Shown here: in pieces, positions 17,615 through 26,712 of the stretch | How the letters are laid out: the number at the start of each line of letters is the position of its first letter | Position numbering within the stretch: the first letter of the stretch is position 1 | Assembly (NCBI RefSeq): GCF_002744715.1 | Contig: NZ_KZ319376.1 | Location: 34,997 to 98,996 of the forward strand | From: Marinobacter profundi | Lineage (GTDB): Bacteria > Pseudomonadota > Gammaproteobacteria > Pseudomonadales > Oleiphilaceae | Length of the DNA stretch: 64,000 bases | Direction: 5' to 3' | The notes under the pieces: model-generated | Told to the model about the DNA's origin: nothing | Seen by the model: the letters and a program-made list of their open reading frames with translations, nothing else | Database searches by the model: none | Position numbers and translations under genes: made by a program

Positions 17615-18760
17615 ATGACCATTCCGTTTCGTCCTGTTCTGTTCCCCCTCGTACTCGGCGCCACGTTACTGGCGGCCTGCAGCGAAGCCCCCGGCACCGC
17701 ACCGGCCCAGCCGGTGCCGCAAGTTGCGGTGGTGACCCTGACCAGCGAACCGGTCACCCTGCGCCGGGAACTGCCGGGTCGCACCACCCCCTACCTGGTA
17801 GCGGAAGTGCGACCGCAGGTCAGCGGTCTGATCGAGGAGCGGTTGTTTACCGAAGGCGGCAGGGTCGAGGCGGGTGCGGCCCTCTACCAGCTGGATGATG
17901 CGTCCTACCGGGCCGAGGTCAACAGCGCCCGGGCGTCCCTCGAGCGTGCCCGGGCCAGCCTGGAATCGGCCCGACTGACCAAGGAGCGGGCCGACCGGCT
18001 GAAGCAAACCGGCGCCATCAGCCAGCAGGACCACGACGAGCTTACCGCGACCTATCTTGAGGCCAAAGCCAGCGTCGCGGTGGCCCAGGCCACCCTGGAA
18101 GGCGCCCAGGTCACCCTGGACGACGCCCGCATCACCGCGCCGATCAGTGGCCGTATCGGCAAGTCCGCGGTAACCCGCGGCGCCCTGGTCACCGCCAACC
18201 AGGCCAGCCCGCTGGCCACGATCCAGCAGCTCGACCCGATGTACGTCGACCTCACCCGGTCGGCCACCGAATGGCTCAGCCTGCGCCAGCAGCTGGCCTC
18301 CGGCGAACTGACGGCAGCCGATGACGTGCCGGTGACGCTTCTGCTGGAAGACGGCAGCGAATACAGCTACCAGGGCACCCTGGCCTTTGCCGATGTCACC
18401 GTCAATCCGACCACCGGCAGTTTCGCGCTGCGGGCCGAGGTGCCAAACCCGGACGACCTGCTGCTGCCGGGCATGTACGTGCGTGCAGTCATCAGCCTCG
18501 GTGAACGTACAGACGGCGTCCTGGTACCCCAGCGCGGGGTAATGCGGGATCCGACCGGCCAGACCTACGTCATGGTGGTCAACCGTGACAACGTGATCGA
18601 GCAGAAATCCATCCGGGTGAGCCAGACCATCGGCGATGACTGGCTGGTGGAGTCCGGCATTGGCGCCGGCGACCGGGTAGTCATCGAGGGTTTGCAGAAG
18701 ATCCGCCCCGGCGCTCAGGTCACCGTCGTGGCTTCCACTCCGTCAGACACCAACTCCTGA
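17615..18760 (+). CDS. RND efflux periplasmic adaptor lipoprotein (AcrA/MexA type)
   Basis: The 381-residue membrane-fusion protein has a lipobox LLAAC at residues 17-21, a barrel-sandwich/lipoyl region ([19 protein letters not shown]), a coiled-coil hairpin (about 95-165, rich in A/R/E/S) and a beta-barrel region. It bridges the inner-membrane pump to an outer-membrane channel. I start at ATG 17615 because the lipoprotein signal then begins at residue 1 and AAAGGG lies upstream. The pump gene follows after 10 bp. No TolC-like gene is in the window. Confidence 0.93.
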   Translation: MTIPFRPVLFPLVLGATLLAACSEAPGTAPAQPVPQVAVVTLTSEPVTLRRELPGRTTPYLVAEVRPQVSGLIEERLFTEGGRVEAGAALYQLDDASYRAEVNSARASLERARASLESARLTKERADRLKQTGAISQQDHDELTATYLEAKASVAVAQATLEGAQVTLDDARITAPISGRIGKSAVTRGALVTANQASPLATIQQLDPMYVDLTRSATEWLSLRQQLASGELTAADDVPVTLLLEDGSEYSYQGTLAFADVTVNPTTGSFALRAEVPNPDDLLLPGMYVRAVISLGERTDGVLVPQRGVMRDPTGQTYVMVVNRDNVIEQKSIRVSQTIGDDWLVESGIGAGDRVVIEGLQKIRPGAQVTVVASTPSDTNS

Positions 18761-18770
18761 GGTTACCGGC

Positions 18771-21700
18771 ATGGCCCGTTTCTTTATCGACCGCCCGGTA
18801 TTCGCCTGGGTAATCGCCATTATCATCATGCTGGCCGGTGGCCTCGCCATCTTCACCCTGCCGGTGTCCATGTATCCCACCATTGCACCGCCCACCGTGG
18901 AGATCCGCGCCACCTATCCCGGCGCCTCCGCCAAGGTGGTGGAAGACTCGGTGACCCAGGTGATCGAGCAGAACATGACCGGACTGGATGGGCTGATCTA
19001 TTTCTCCTCAAACAGCTCCGGGACCGGACAGTCGAGGATCACCCTGACCTTCGAGAGCGGCACCGATCCGGACATCGCCCAGGTCCAGGTCCAGAACAAA
19101 CTGCAGTTGGCCATGCCCCTGCTGCCCCAGACCGTCCAGCAGCAGGGCATAAAGGTCAGCAAGTCCTCCAGTGGCTTCCTGCAGGTGGTCGGCTTCGTCT
19201 CTGCTGATGGCAGCATGACCCGGGCCGACATCTCCGATTACGTCGGCGCCAACCTTGCCGAGCCGCTGAGCCGGGTGCCCGGGGTGGGCACGGTGCAGGT
19301 GTTCGGCGCCAAGTACGCCATGCGCATCTGGCTGAATCCGCTCAAGCTGGACACCTTCAGCCTGTCCACCTCCGAAGTCATCAGCGCCATTCAGGCGCAG
19401 AATGCCCAGGTAGCGGTAGGCCAGTTGGGCGGCACGCCGCAGATCGAGGATCAGCAACTCAACGCCACCATCACCGCCCAGGACCGGCTGCAAACCCCGG
19501 AACAGTTCCGCAACATCGTCATCCGTGCCAACACCGACGGCTCAACCCTCAAGCTCGGCGACATCGCCCGGGTGGAACTGGGCGCGGAGAACTACGATTA
19601 CATCACCCGCTTCAACGGCCAGCCGGCCAGCGGCGTCGCCATCTCTCTCGCCACCGGCGCCAACGCCCTGGAAACCGCTGCGGCCGTCGCCGAGCTGCTG
19701 GAAGACCGCAAACCCTATTTCCCGGAGGGTCTGGAGGCCGTGGTGCCGTTTGACACCACACCATTCGTCAAGGTCTCCATCAAGGGAGTGATCAAGACCC
19801 TGGCCGAGGCCATCGTGCTGGTGTTCCTGGTGATGTTCCTGTTCCTGCAGAACTTCCGCGCCACGCTGATCCCCACCATTGCGGTGCCGGTTGTCCTGCT
19901 GGGGACGTTCGGCGTGCTGGCGGCGCTCGGTTTCTCCATCAACATGCTCACCATGTTTGCCATGGTACTGGCCATTGGCCTGCTGGTGGATGACGCCATT
20001 GTGGTGGTGGAAAACGTCGAACGGATCATGTCCGAAGAGGGCCTGTCACCCCTGGAAGCCACCCGTAAATCCATGGACCAGATTACCGGCGCGCTGGTGG
20101 GCATCGGCCTGGTGCTGTCAGCCGTTTTCGTCCCGATGGCCTTTCTCAGCGGCTCCACCGGCATTATCTACCGCCAGTTCTCGGCCACCATCGTGTCCGC
20201 CATGGCCCTGTCGGTGCTGGTTGCCATCGTGCTGACCCCGGCCCTGTGCGCCACCATGCTCAAGCCCCTGCACAAGGGCGAACACCACGGCACCCGCGGC
20301 TTTTTCGGCTGGTTCAACCGCACCTTCGAGCGTACCAGCAGCACCTACCAGCGGGGCGTGCAGGGCATCCTGGCCCGGCGCGGCCGTTTCATGCTGCTGT
20401 TTGCCCTGCTGTGCGGCGTCATGGTGTATATGTTCCTGCGCCTCCCCGGCTCCTTCCTGCCCCAGGAGGACCAGGGGGTGCTGTTTACCCAGGTGACCGC
20501 TCCGGTCGGTGCCACCCAGGGCCGTACCATGGAAACCATCTACCAGATTGAAGACCACTTCCTCACCAACGAACCGGAAACCGTGGAATCCATTTTTTCC
20601 GTGCAGGGCTTCAGCTTCAGCGGCTCGGGACAAAATGCCGGTATTGCCTTCATCAAGCTCAAGGACTGGGCCGAGCGCACCGAGGACAGCGAGGGCGTAA
20701 TGGCGGTTGCCGGCCGTGCCATGGGTGCCTGGGGCGGACTCCGGGATGCCATGGTGTTCAGCTTTGCGCCGCCGGCCATGCCGGAACTGGGCACCGCCTC
20801 GGGCTACACCTTCTTCCTGCAGGATAATGGCAACCAGGGTCACGATGCCCTGGTGGCGGCCCGTAACCAGCTGCTGGGCGCCGCCAACCAGAGCCCGCTG
20901 CTGGCCAAGGTCCGCCCCAATGGTCAGGAAGATACCCCGCAGTTCCGCATCAGCGTAGACGTCGAGCGGGCAGCGACCCTCGGGCTTTCCATTGCCCAGA
21001 TCAATGCCACCCTGTCGACGGCCTGGGGCGGTCAGTACATCGATGATTTTATGGACCGGGGCCGGGTCAAGCGGGTCTACCTGCAGTCTGACAGCCGCTT
21101 CCGGATGAACCCCGATGACTTCCTGCAGTGGTCGGTGAAGAACGCCACCGGCGAGATGGTGCCGTTCTCCGCCTTCGCCACCACCTATTGGGACTATGGC
21201 TCACCACGGCTGGAACGCTACAACGGCATTGCCGCCATGGAGATCCAGGGCGAAGCCGCGCCGGGGACAAGTACCGGCGAAGCCATGGCCGAAATCGAAC
21301 GGCTGGCCGCCACACTGCCGGGCAACTACGGGGTGTCCTGGACCGGCTTGTCCTACCAGGAGCGCCAGGCCGGTGACCAGACGCCAATGCTGTACACCCT
21401 TTCGTTGCTGATCGTGTTCCTGTGCCTGGCCGCCCTCTACGAGAGCTGGACGGTACCGACGGCGGTGCTGATGGTGGCTCCGCTGGGCATTCTCGGCGCC
21501 GTGCTGGCCAACACCCTGCGCGGTATGGAACAGGATGTCTACTTCCAGGTTGCGATGCTGACCACCGTGGGACTGACCAGCAAGAACGCGATCCTGATTG
21601 TGGAGTTCGCCAAGGCCAACCTGGAGAGCGGCATGGAACTGGTAGCCGCCACCATGCGGGCGGTCCGCGACCGGCTGCGCCCCATTATCATGACGTCGCT

Positions 21701-21893
21701 GGCCTTTGGTCTCGGTGTGTTGCCCTTGGCCATCGCCTCCGGAGCCGGCTCCGGTGCGCAGCAGGCCATCGGTACCGGGGTACTCGGCGGCATGCTGGTG
21801 GGCACCTTCCTCGGCATCTTTTTTATTCCGCTGTTCTTTGTGGTCATCCAGAAGCTGTTCGGCAGCCAGCGACGCGCCAGCCCCGACGCCTGA
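18771..21893 (+). CDS. RND multidrug efflux transporter, HAE1 family (AcrB/MexB type)
   Basis: This 1040-residue proton antiporter starts [17 protein letters not shown]. It has the twelve-helix RND layout with two large periplasmic loops. The proton-relay aspartates lie in [16 protein letters not shown] and the partner lysine in [15 protein letters not shown]. Length and both signatures match AcrB-type drug pumps rather than metal pumps. It is co-transcribed with the adaptor and probably controlled by the divergent TetR protein. A 11-bp hairpin follows. Confidence 0.95.
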   Translation: MARFFIDRPVFAWVIAIIIMLAGGLAIFTLPVSMYPTIAPPTVEIRATYPGASAKVVEDSVTQVIEQNMTGLDGLIYFSSNSSGTGQSRITLTFESGTDPDIAQVQVQNKLQLAMPLLPQTVQQQGIKVSKSSSGFLQVVGFVSADGSMTRADISDYVGANLAEPLSRVPGVGTVQVFGAKYAMRIWLNPLKLDTFSLSTSEVISAIQAQNAQVAVGQLGGTPQIEDQQLNATITAQDRLQTPEQFRNIVIRANTDGSTLKLGDIARVELGAENYDYITRFNGQPASGVAISLATGANALETAAAVAELLEDRKPYFPEGLEAVVPFDTTPFVKVSIKGVIKTLAEAIVLVFLVMFLFLQNFRATLIPTIAVPVVLLGTFGVLAALGFSINMLTMFAMVLAIGLLVDDAIVVVENVERIMSEEGLSPLEATRKSMDQITGALVGIGLVLSAVFVPMAFLSGSTGIIYRQFSATIVSAMALSVLVAIVLTPALCATMLKPLHKGEHHGTRGFFGWFNRTFERTSSTYQRGVQGILARRGRFMLLFALLCGVMVYMFLRLPGSFLPQEDQGVLFTQVTAPVGATQGRTMETIYQIEDHFLTNEPETVESIFSVQGFSFSGSGQNAGIAFIKLKDWAERTEDSEGVMAVAGRAMGAWGGLRDAMVFSFAPPAMPELGTASGYTFFLQDNGNQGHDALVAARNQLLGAANQSPLLAKVRPNGQEDTPQFRISVDVERAATLGLSIAQINATLSTAWGGQYIDDFMDRGRVKRVYLQSDSRFRMNPDDFLQWSVKNATGEMVPFSAFATTYWDYGSPRLERYNGIAAMEIQGEAAPGTSTGEAMAEIERLAATLPGNYGVSWTGLSYQERQAGDQTPMLYTLSLLIVFLCLAALYESWTVPTAVLMVAPLGILGAVLANTLRGMEQDVYFQVAMLTTVGLTSKNAILIVEFAKANLESGMELVAATMRAVRDRLRPIIMTSLAFGLGVLPLAIASGAGSGAQQAIGTGVLGGMLVGTFLGIFFIPLFFVVIQKLFGSQRRASPDA

Positions 21894-21897
21894 CCGA

Positions 21898-21924
21898 CCA
21901 GGCCCGGCCATACGCCGGGCCTGG
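21898..21924. terminator. Hairpin between convergent efflux and oxidoreductase genes
   Basis: CCAGGCCCGGC (21898-21908) pairs perfectly with GCCGGGCCTGG (21914-21924) around loop CATAC. There is no T-tract on either side, but the position between convergent stop codons suggests bidirectional termination. Confidence 0.55.
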
Positions 21925-21941
21925 CTGTTGAAGATGCCGGA

Positions 21942-23213
21942 TCAGTCCCGGAAACGCCCCGGCCGGAAGGCATCCAGGTTCAGCGCCGGAGGTTCGCCAT
22001 CAACAAGCTGGCCAACCAGCGCAGCGCTGCCGGCTGACAGGGTCCAGCCAAAGGTGCCATGGCCGGTATTGAGATAGAGGTTCTCCCGCGGTCCGCGACC
22101 GATAATGGCCGGGCCGTCGGGAGTCATCGGCCGAAATCCGGTCCAGCATTCGGCGGCGTCCAGGTCAGCACAGCCGGGAAAGCGCGACGCCACCGACTTG
22201 CGGATGGTGGCCAACCGGCTGTCCGGAATGTCCCGGCGGAAATCCGCCAGTTCCACGAATCCGGTGGCCCGCAACCGGTCTCCAAGCCGGGTGGATACCA
22301 CCTTGTAGTTGTCATCATGGACGGTAGACACCGGTGCCCGTGCCGGATCAGTCAACGGTGCGGTCAGCGAGTATCCTTTCACCGGGTAGACCGGCAACGA
22401 CAGGCCCAGCGGCGCCAGCAGTGAGCCCGACCAGCAACCGGCCGCCAATACAACCGCATCGACCGCCAGCTGTTCTGCCCCGCCATCAGGATTGCGCAAC
22501 GCCACCGCGTATACCTGACGCTCATCGGCCAGCAGCCGCTCCACTTCGACACCGTAACGGACAGCCGCCCCTCCCGCCTCGCACGCCGCTGCCAGCGCCC
22601 GGCAATACCGGTGGCAGTCACCGGTACCGTCGGTGTCATAACGCAGCGCGCCATAGAGCGGCCCCTCGCCGGTCATCCCCGGCTCCACTTCCCGCACCTG
22701 GGCCGGCGTCAGCAAACTGCAGGGAATGTCCAGTTCGGTGAGCAGCGCTGCCGTATCGTGGTACTCCGTCATTGCCTGCGGGGTGCTGGCAAGGTGCAAC
22801 AAACCACCATGGCCACCGTCGAACGCCGGGGCAAGCTCCTCTTCGATGGCCAGGAAGCACTGCCGGCTGAACATCCCGAGCCGCAGCATGGCACGCTTGT
22901 TGAGGCCATAGACGCCGGGCGCAAAGGCGTAGCGCAGTGTTGCCAGCAGGAAGCGAACAGTCGCGGGAGACGGCGGCACCCGCAGTTTGACGGGGCCGTC
23001 GGTACGGATCAGCCAGGGCAGTGCCTTGCGCACCATCGCCGCCGAGGCCCAGGGATACACCACCCCATAGGAACGCTGGCCGGCATTGCCCTTGCTGGTC
23101 TCTTCCCCGGGTCCGTCATGGCGCTCCAGCACGGTGACCTGATGACCCCGGCGCTGCAGTTCATAGGCGGTGGATATCCCCACCACACCGGCGCCGACAA
23201 CTGCAATGTGCAT
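21942..23213 (-). CDS. D-amino acid dehydrogenase-like FAD oxidoreductase (DadA family)
   Basis: The 423-residue protein starts with the FAD-binding VVGAGVVGISTAYEL and continues with the DAO-type fold, including TSKGNAGQRSYG and the C-terminal NTGHGTFGWTLSAGSAAL. This closely follows the DadA small-subunit family, which oxidises D-amino acids to keto acids and feeds electrons to the respiratory chain at the membrane. No alanine racemase or transporter gene is next to it, so the substrate is not fixed. The 133-bp leader carries a 9-bp hairpin (23247-23255/23260-23268) and a tandem repeat. Confidence 0.85.
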   Translation of the reverse strand: MHIAVVGAGVVGISTAYELQRRGHQVTVLERHDGPGEETSKGNAGQRSYGVVYPWASAAMVRKALPWLIRTDGPVKLRVPPSPATVRFLLATLRYAFAPGVYGLNKRAMLRLGMFSRQCFLAIEEELAPAFDGGHGGLLHLASTPQAMTEYHDTAALLTELDIPCSLLTPAQVREVEPGMTGEGPLYGALRYDTDGTGDCHRYCRALAAACEAGGAAVRYGVEVERLLADERQVYAVALRNPDGGAEQLAVDAVVLAAGCWSGSLLAPLGLSLPVYPVKGYSLTAPLTDPARAPVSTVHDDNYKVVSTRLGDRLRATGFVELADFRRDIPDSRLATIRKSVASRFPGCADLDAAECWTGFRPMTPDGPAIIGRGPRENLYLNTGHGTFGWTLSAGSAALVGQLVDGEPPALNLDAFRPGRFRD

Positions 23214-23283
23214 GACTCAATCCTTCTCCGTAGTTCCTGGTACCTTGCGGGATCCGGCGGGATCCCGCGCTGCGCCGGGACCC

Positions 23284-23354
23284 CGTTCAGCCTGCTCTCG
23301 TTCACCCTGCTCTCGTTCACCCTGCTCTCGTTTATCCTGCTCTCGTTTATCCTA
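23284..23354. repeat. 15-bp tandem repeat, about 4.7 copies
   Basis: Units of the form CGTTCACCCTGCTCT repeat at 23284, 23299, 23314, 23329 and 23344 (partial). The last units change TTCAC to TTTAT. The array fills the gap between the PPK2 stop codon, which it overlaps, and the DadA-like leader. Length may vary between strains by slippage. Confidence 0.9.
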
Positions 23355-24174
23355 CCCCGCGCTCTGCCAGCAGCTGACGGTAATGGGCCAGCACCTGCGC
23401 ATCCTCGGCGGGGTACTCCGGGGCCAGCTGCTGCAACCGGTCAGCCAGCATCCGGGCCACAATGGCCCGGGCCCGGGGCTTGTGATCACCCGGCACCACC
23501 AGCCAGGGTGCGCTCTCGGTATGGGTCCTCGCCAGGGCCTGTTCGGCATACCGGTTGTATTGCGACCGCTGCTCCCAGCCGTCAATGTCCGCCACCGTGA
23601 ATTTCCAGCGCTTGCGGGGCTTGTCCAGCCGTCGCAGCAGACGCTCCCGGTGTTCGTCTTCCGACAGGTTCAGCCAGACCTTGAGAATGGTGGTGCCCTC
23701 CGCCACCAGGTGCTGCTCAAAGTGCCGGATAGCCGCATAGCGGGCGTCCCAGTCATAGCTCTGCGGATCCCGCACCGGCCACACCCGCTCCGCCATCACC
23801 GCTTCGTGATGACTACGGTTGAACGCCACCATCTCGCCGTAGGCGGGCAGGTAAGGCACCACCCGCCACAGGAAGTCATGGCGTTCCTCCGCTCCCTGGG
23901 GACGGGAAAATGACCAGGCATGAAAGCCGGCGGGGTCGACATAGGTCGCCAGGGTCCGGATCAGGCTGTCCTTGCCACTGGTATCCGGGCCGTGAACCAC
24001 CAGCAGGACAGCCCTGTTGCGATTAGCCCAGAGCCGGCGCTGGTATTCACCGATCTGTTCCAGGGCCGTTTCCAGCACCGGCAGCCCATGGTCGCCGGTC
24101 TCGGTGGGGTAATCCGCCAGCCGCGGCCGGGCCGGGTCGTACAGCCAGCGCCGGGTGAACCCGTTATCCGTCAT
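23347..24174 (-). CDS. Polyphosphate kinase 2 family protein
   Basis: The 275-residue protein has the PPK2 P-loop HGPDTSGKDS (about 61-70), the lid region FSRPQGAEERHDFLWR and the basic EDEHRERLLRRLDKPRKRWK segment. PPK2 enzymes use polyphosphate to phosphorylate nucleoside mono- or diphosphates. The class (AMP, ADP or both) cannot be set by eye. The tandem repeat begins inside its last codons, so its C-terminus may differ between strains. Confidence 0.9.
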   Translation of the reverse strand: MTDNGFTRRWLYDPARPRLADYPTETGDHGLPVLETALEQIGEYQRRLWANRNRAVLLVVHGPDTSGKDSLIRTLATYVDPAGFHAWSFSRPQGAEERHDFLWRVVPYLPAYGEMVAFNRSHHEAVMAERVWPVRDPQSYDWDARYAAIRHFEQHLVAEGTTILKVWLNLSEDEHRERLLRRLDKPRKRWKFTVADIDGWEQRSQYNRYAEQALARTHTESAPWLVVPGDHKPRARAIVARMLADRLQQLAPEYPAEDAQVLAHYRQLLAERGVG

Positions 24175-24274
24175 CCGTTGAAATCCTTACCATTGCAGTA
24201 TGGGGTTGGCCCGGCGGCAAGTGTTAAACTGCCGGCAAGCCATTCATTCCCAGATTAGCACCCGAAGGACCCCG

Positions 24275-25081
24275 ATGAGCCGAAAGAAACGCGAGATTCC
24301 GGTTTTCGACCATCCGATCATTGAAACCCACTGTCACCTGGACTATCTCAAGGACCAGCCGCTGGCAGACATCCTGGCGGAAACCCGGCGGGTCAATATC
24401 GAGAAGGTCATTACCATTGCCGTGTCTCCCGACAACCTGGCGCGGGTCCGGGAACTGAGCCAGTCCGCGGACTGGCTGTACGGCACCCAGGGCATCCATC
24501 CCCACGATGCGGAGCTGTACAACGACGACGTTGAGGCGGAGATCCGCAGCCATGCCGGCGACGACAAGATTGTCGCAGTGGGCGAGATCGGCCTCGATTA
24601 CTACTACGACAATGCCGACCGCGGTATCCAGCGCGAGGTGTTCCGCCGCCAGCTGCAGATTGCCTGTGACCATGACCGGCCAGTGGTGATCCACAGCCGT
24701 GATGCCGACGACGACACCATCACGATCCTGCAGGAGTTCGAAGGCCCTCTGCAGCGCCGCGGCGTGATCCACAGCTTCACCTCCGGACCGGGCCTGGCCC
24801 GCTATGCCCTGGACCAGGGCTGGTGCCTCGGCTTTAACGGCATCACCACGTTCAACAAGGCGGAGAATGTCCGCGACATCGTCCGGATGGCCCCGATCGG
24901 GCAGATCCTGCTGGAAACCGACGCGCCCTTTCTGACGCCGGTACCCTATCGCGGCAGGGAAAATGCACCATTCTATATCCCGTTTGTCGCGGAAAAGATT
25001 GCCGAGATCAAGGAACTGCCGGTGGAAGAGGTCGTCGCCACGACCTACCGTAACAGTATCCGTACCTTCTTCAGCAACTGA
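24275..25081 (+). CDS. TatD-family metal-dependent hydrolase
   Basis: The 268-residue TIM-barrel hydrolase has the metal-binding ETHCHLD near the N-terminus, GQGIHPHD-like GTQGIHPHDAE, the catalytic glutamate in VGEIGLDYYY, histidines in VVIHSRDAD and IHSFTSG, and ETDAPFL. TatD proteins are 3'-5' DNA/RNA exonucleases or related metallohydrolases in the cytosol. ATG 24275 follows GAAGGA; the open frame extends upstream but without a ribosome site. NptA-like transporter follows after 50 bp. Confidence 0.92.
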   Translation: MSRKKREIPVFDHPIIETHCHLDYLKDQPLADILAETRRVNIEKVITIAVSPDNLARVRELSQSADWLYGTQGIHPHDAELYNDDVEAEIRSHAGDDKIVAVGEIGLDYYYDNADRGIQREVFRRQLQIACDHDRPVVIHSRDADDDTITILQEFEGPLQRRGVIHSFTSGPGLARYALDQGWCLGFNGITTFNKAENVRDIVRMAPIGQILLETDAPFLTPVPYRGRENAPFYIPFVAEKIAEIKELPVEEVVATTYRNSIRTFFSN

Positions 25082-25131
25082 CCACTGCCCATGCCGCCGG
25101 CTTCGTTGCGACCGGGAAAGGGAAACGCCGA

Positions 25132-26709
25132 ATGACCACAGCACTGGTCTTCCAGGGACTGGGTGGACTCGCCCTGTTCCTGCTTGCCATGCAAATGATG
25201 ACCAACGGCCTGAAGGCCTTTGCCGGCCCGCAGCTGCGCAACCTGCTCGGCAACTGGACCCGCACGCCGTTGCGGGGCCTGGCAGCCGGGGCACTGATCA
25301 CTGCGGTGGTGCAGTCCTCCGGCGCGGTTACCGTCGCCACCATCGGCTTTGTCAACGCCGGCCTGTTGTCACTCAAGCATGCCCTCAGCGTGGTGTTCGG
25401 CTCCAATGTCGGTACCACCATGACCGGCTGGCTGGTCAGCCTGGTGGGCTTCGGTTTCAACGTCGAGCGGGTCGCACTGCCGATCCTCACCGCAGGTGTG
25501 GCAATGAAGCTGATGGCCGGCAGCCACCGGTTGCAGTCTCTGGGAGAGTCGCTGGCCGGTTTTGGCCTGTTTTTCCTCGGGCTGGGACTGCTGCAGTCCA
25601 CCTTCGGCAGCGCCGCCCAGGGCAGTGAAGCCCAGGCCCTGCTGGCCAATTCGTATCATCCCCTGGTGTTTCTGGGCATCGGCTTTGGCCTCACCGTCGT
25701 GACCCAGTCCTCCAGCGCTGCGCTCGCCATGGTGCTGACCGCCGCCGCGGGTGGCCTGCTGCAACTGGAGTCCGCCGCCGCTGCTGTCATCGGCGCCAAC
25801 CTGGGCTCCACCTCAACCGCCGCGTTCGCCACCATCGGCGCCACCGCCAACGCCCGGCGCCTGGCGGTGGGTCATATCGGCTTCAACGCGGTCACCGGAC
25901 TGATCGCACTGGTCATGCTGCCGGCCATGTTGTGGCTGGTAAACGCCCTGGCCCGGTGGCTGACGCTGGAGGCCAGCCCGGCGATCTCGCTCGCGCTGTT
26001 CCATACCCTGTTCAATATTTTCGGGGCCGCCATGATGCTGCCTTTCGCCCCGCGCATCGCCCACTATCTCGGGCGGCTGTTCCGCAGTGCCGAAGAAGAC
26101 AACGCCCGTCCGCGGCATCTCGACGACACCCTGGTCAGCACCCCGGAGCTCGCGGTGTCGGCGCTGGGTCAGGAAATGAAGCGTTTGTACGGTCTGGTGA
26201 ACGGTGTGCTACGGGCCGCATTGCATCGGGAAGACCTGAAGCCCGCCCTGCTGACGCCCCAGATCGAATCCTGTCAGCAACTCAATCAGGCCATTACCGA
26301 TTACGTCGCGAAAGTCCGTGCCGAGAAGCTGCCGGACGATCTGGTGGAACAACTGACATGGGTGGTACGGACATGTCGCTACCTCAGCGACGCGGTCACC
26401 CTGGCCGGCCACTTGCTGGCCGTGCGCAGTGCCGGACAGGAGCTGGCCGGTGGCCCGCTGGCCGCGGACATGAAGCACTTCATTGATCTGCTGGCAGCCG
26501 CCATGGACCCGCACACCGTTCCCGAACAACTGCTCGACGAGGCGGAACCGGTGTATCAGGCGCTCAAGGCTGGCCTGCTCAACCTGATGGTACGGCGCGC
26601 CGTCTCCATTCCGCAGGGCGAAGCGGTGCTGGATGACCTGAGCGCCAGCCGCCGGCTGCTGCACCAGTGGCTGAAGGCGACCCGGCTGCGGCCACAAGTC
26701 ACCCGCTGA
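25132..26709 (+). CDS. Na/Pi cotransporter family protein with C-terminal PhoU-like domain
   Basis: The 525-residue inner-membrane protein has the paired QSS repeats of the family, VVQSSGAVTVATIGFVNAG and VVTQSSSAALAMVLTAAAGG, within about eight to nine hydrophobic segments to residue 325. A helical cytosolic PhoU-like tail follows to the end. It should take up phosphate with sodium. Secreted phosphatase and phosphodiesterase genes at 52-57 kb could release its substrate, though they are not linked. Confidence 0.9.
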   Translation: MTTALVFQGLGGLALFLLAMQMMTNGLKAFAGPQLRNLLGNWTRTPLRGLAAGALITAVVQSSGAVTVATIGFVNAGLLSLKHALSVVFGSNVGTTMTGWLVSLVGFGFNVERVALPILTAGVAMKLMAGSHRLQSLGESLAGFGLFFLGLGLLQSTFGSAAQGSEAQALLANSYHPLVFLGIGFGLTVVTQSSSAALAMVLTAAAGGLLQLESAAAAVIGANLGSTSTAAFATIGATANARRLAVGHIGFNAVTGLIALVMLPAMLWLVNALARWLTLEASPAISLALFHTLFNIFGAAMMLPFAPRIAHYLGRLFRSAEEDNARPRHLDDTLVSTPELAVSALGQEMKRLYGLVNGVLRAALHREDLKPALLTPQIESCQQLNQAITDYVAKVRAEKLPDDLVEQLTWVVRTCRYLSDAVTLAGHLLAVRSAGQELAGGPLAADMKHFIDLLAAAMDPHTVPEQLLDEAEPVYQALKAGLLNLMVRRAVSIPQGEAVLDDLSASRRLLHQWLKATRLRPQVTR

Positions 26710-26712
26710 CGC

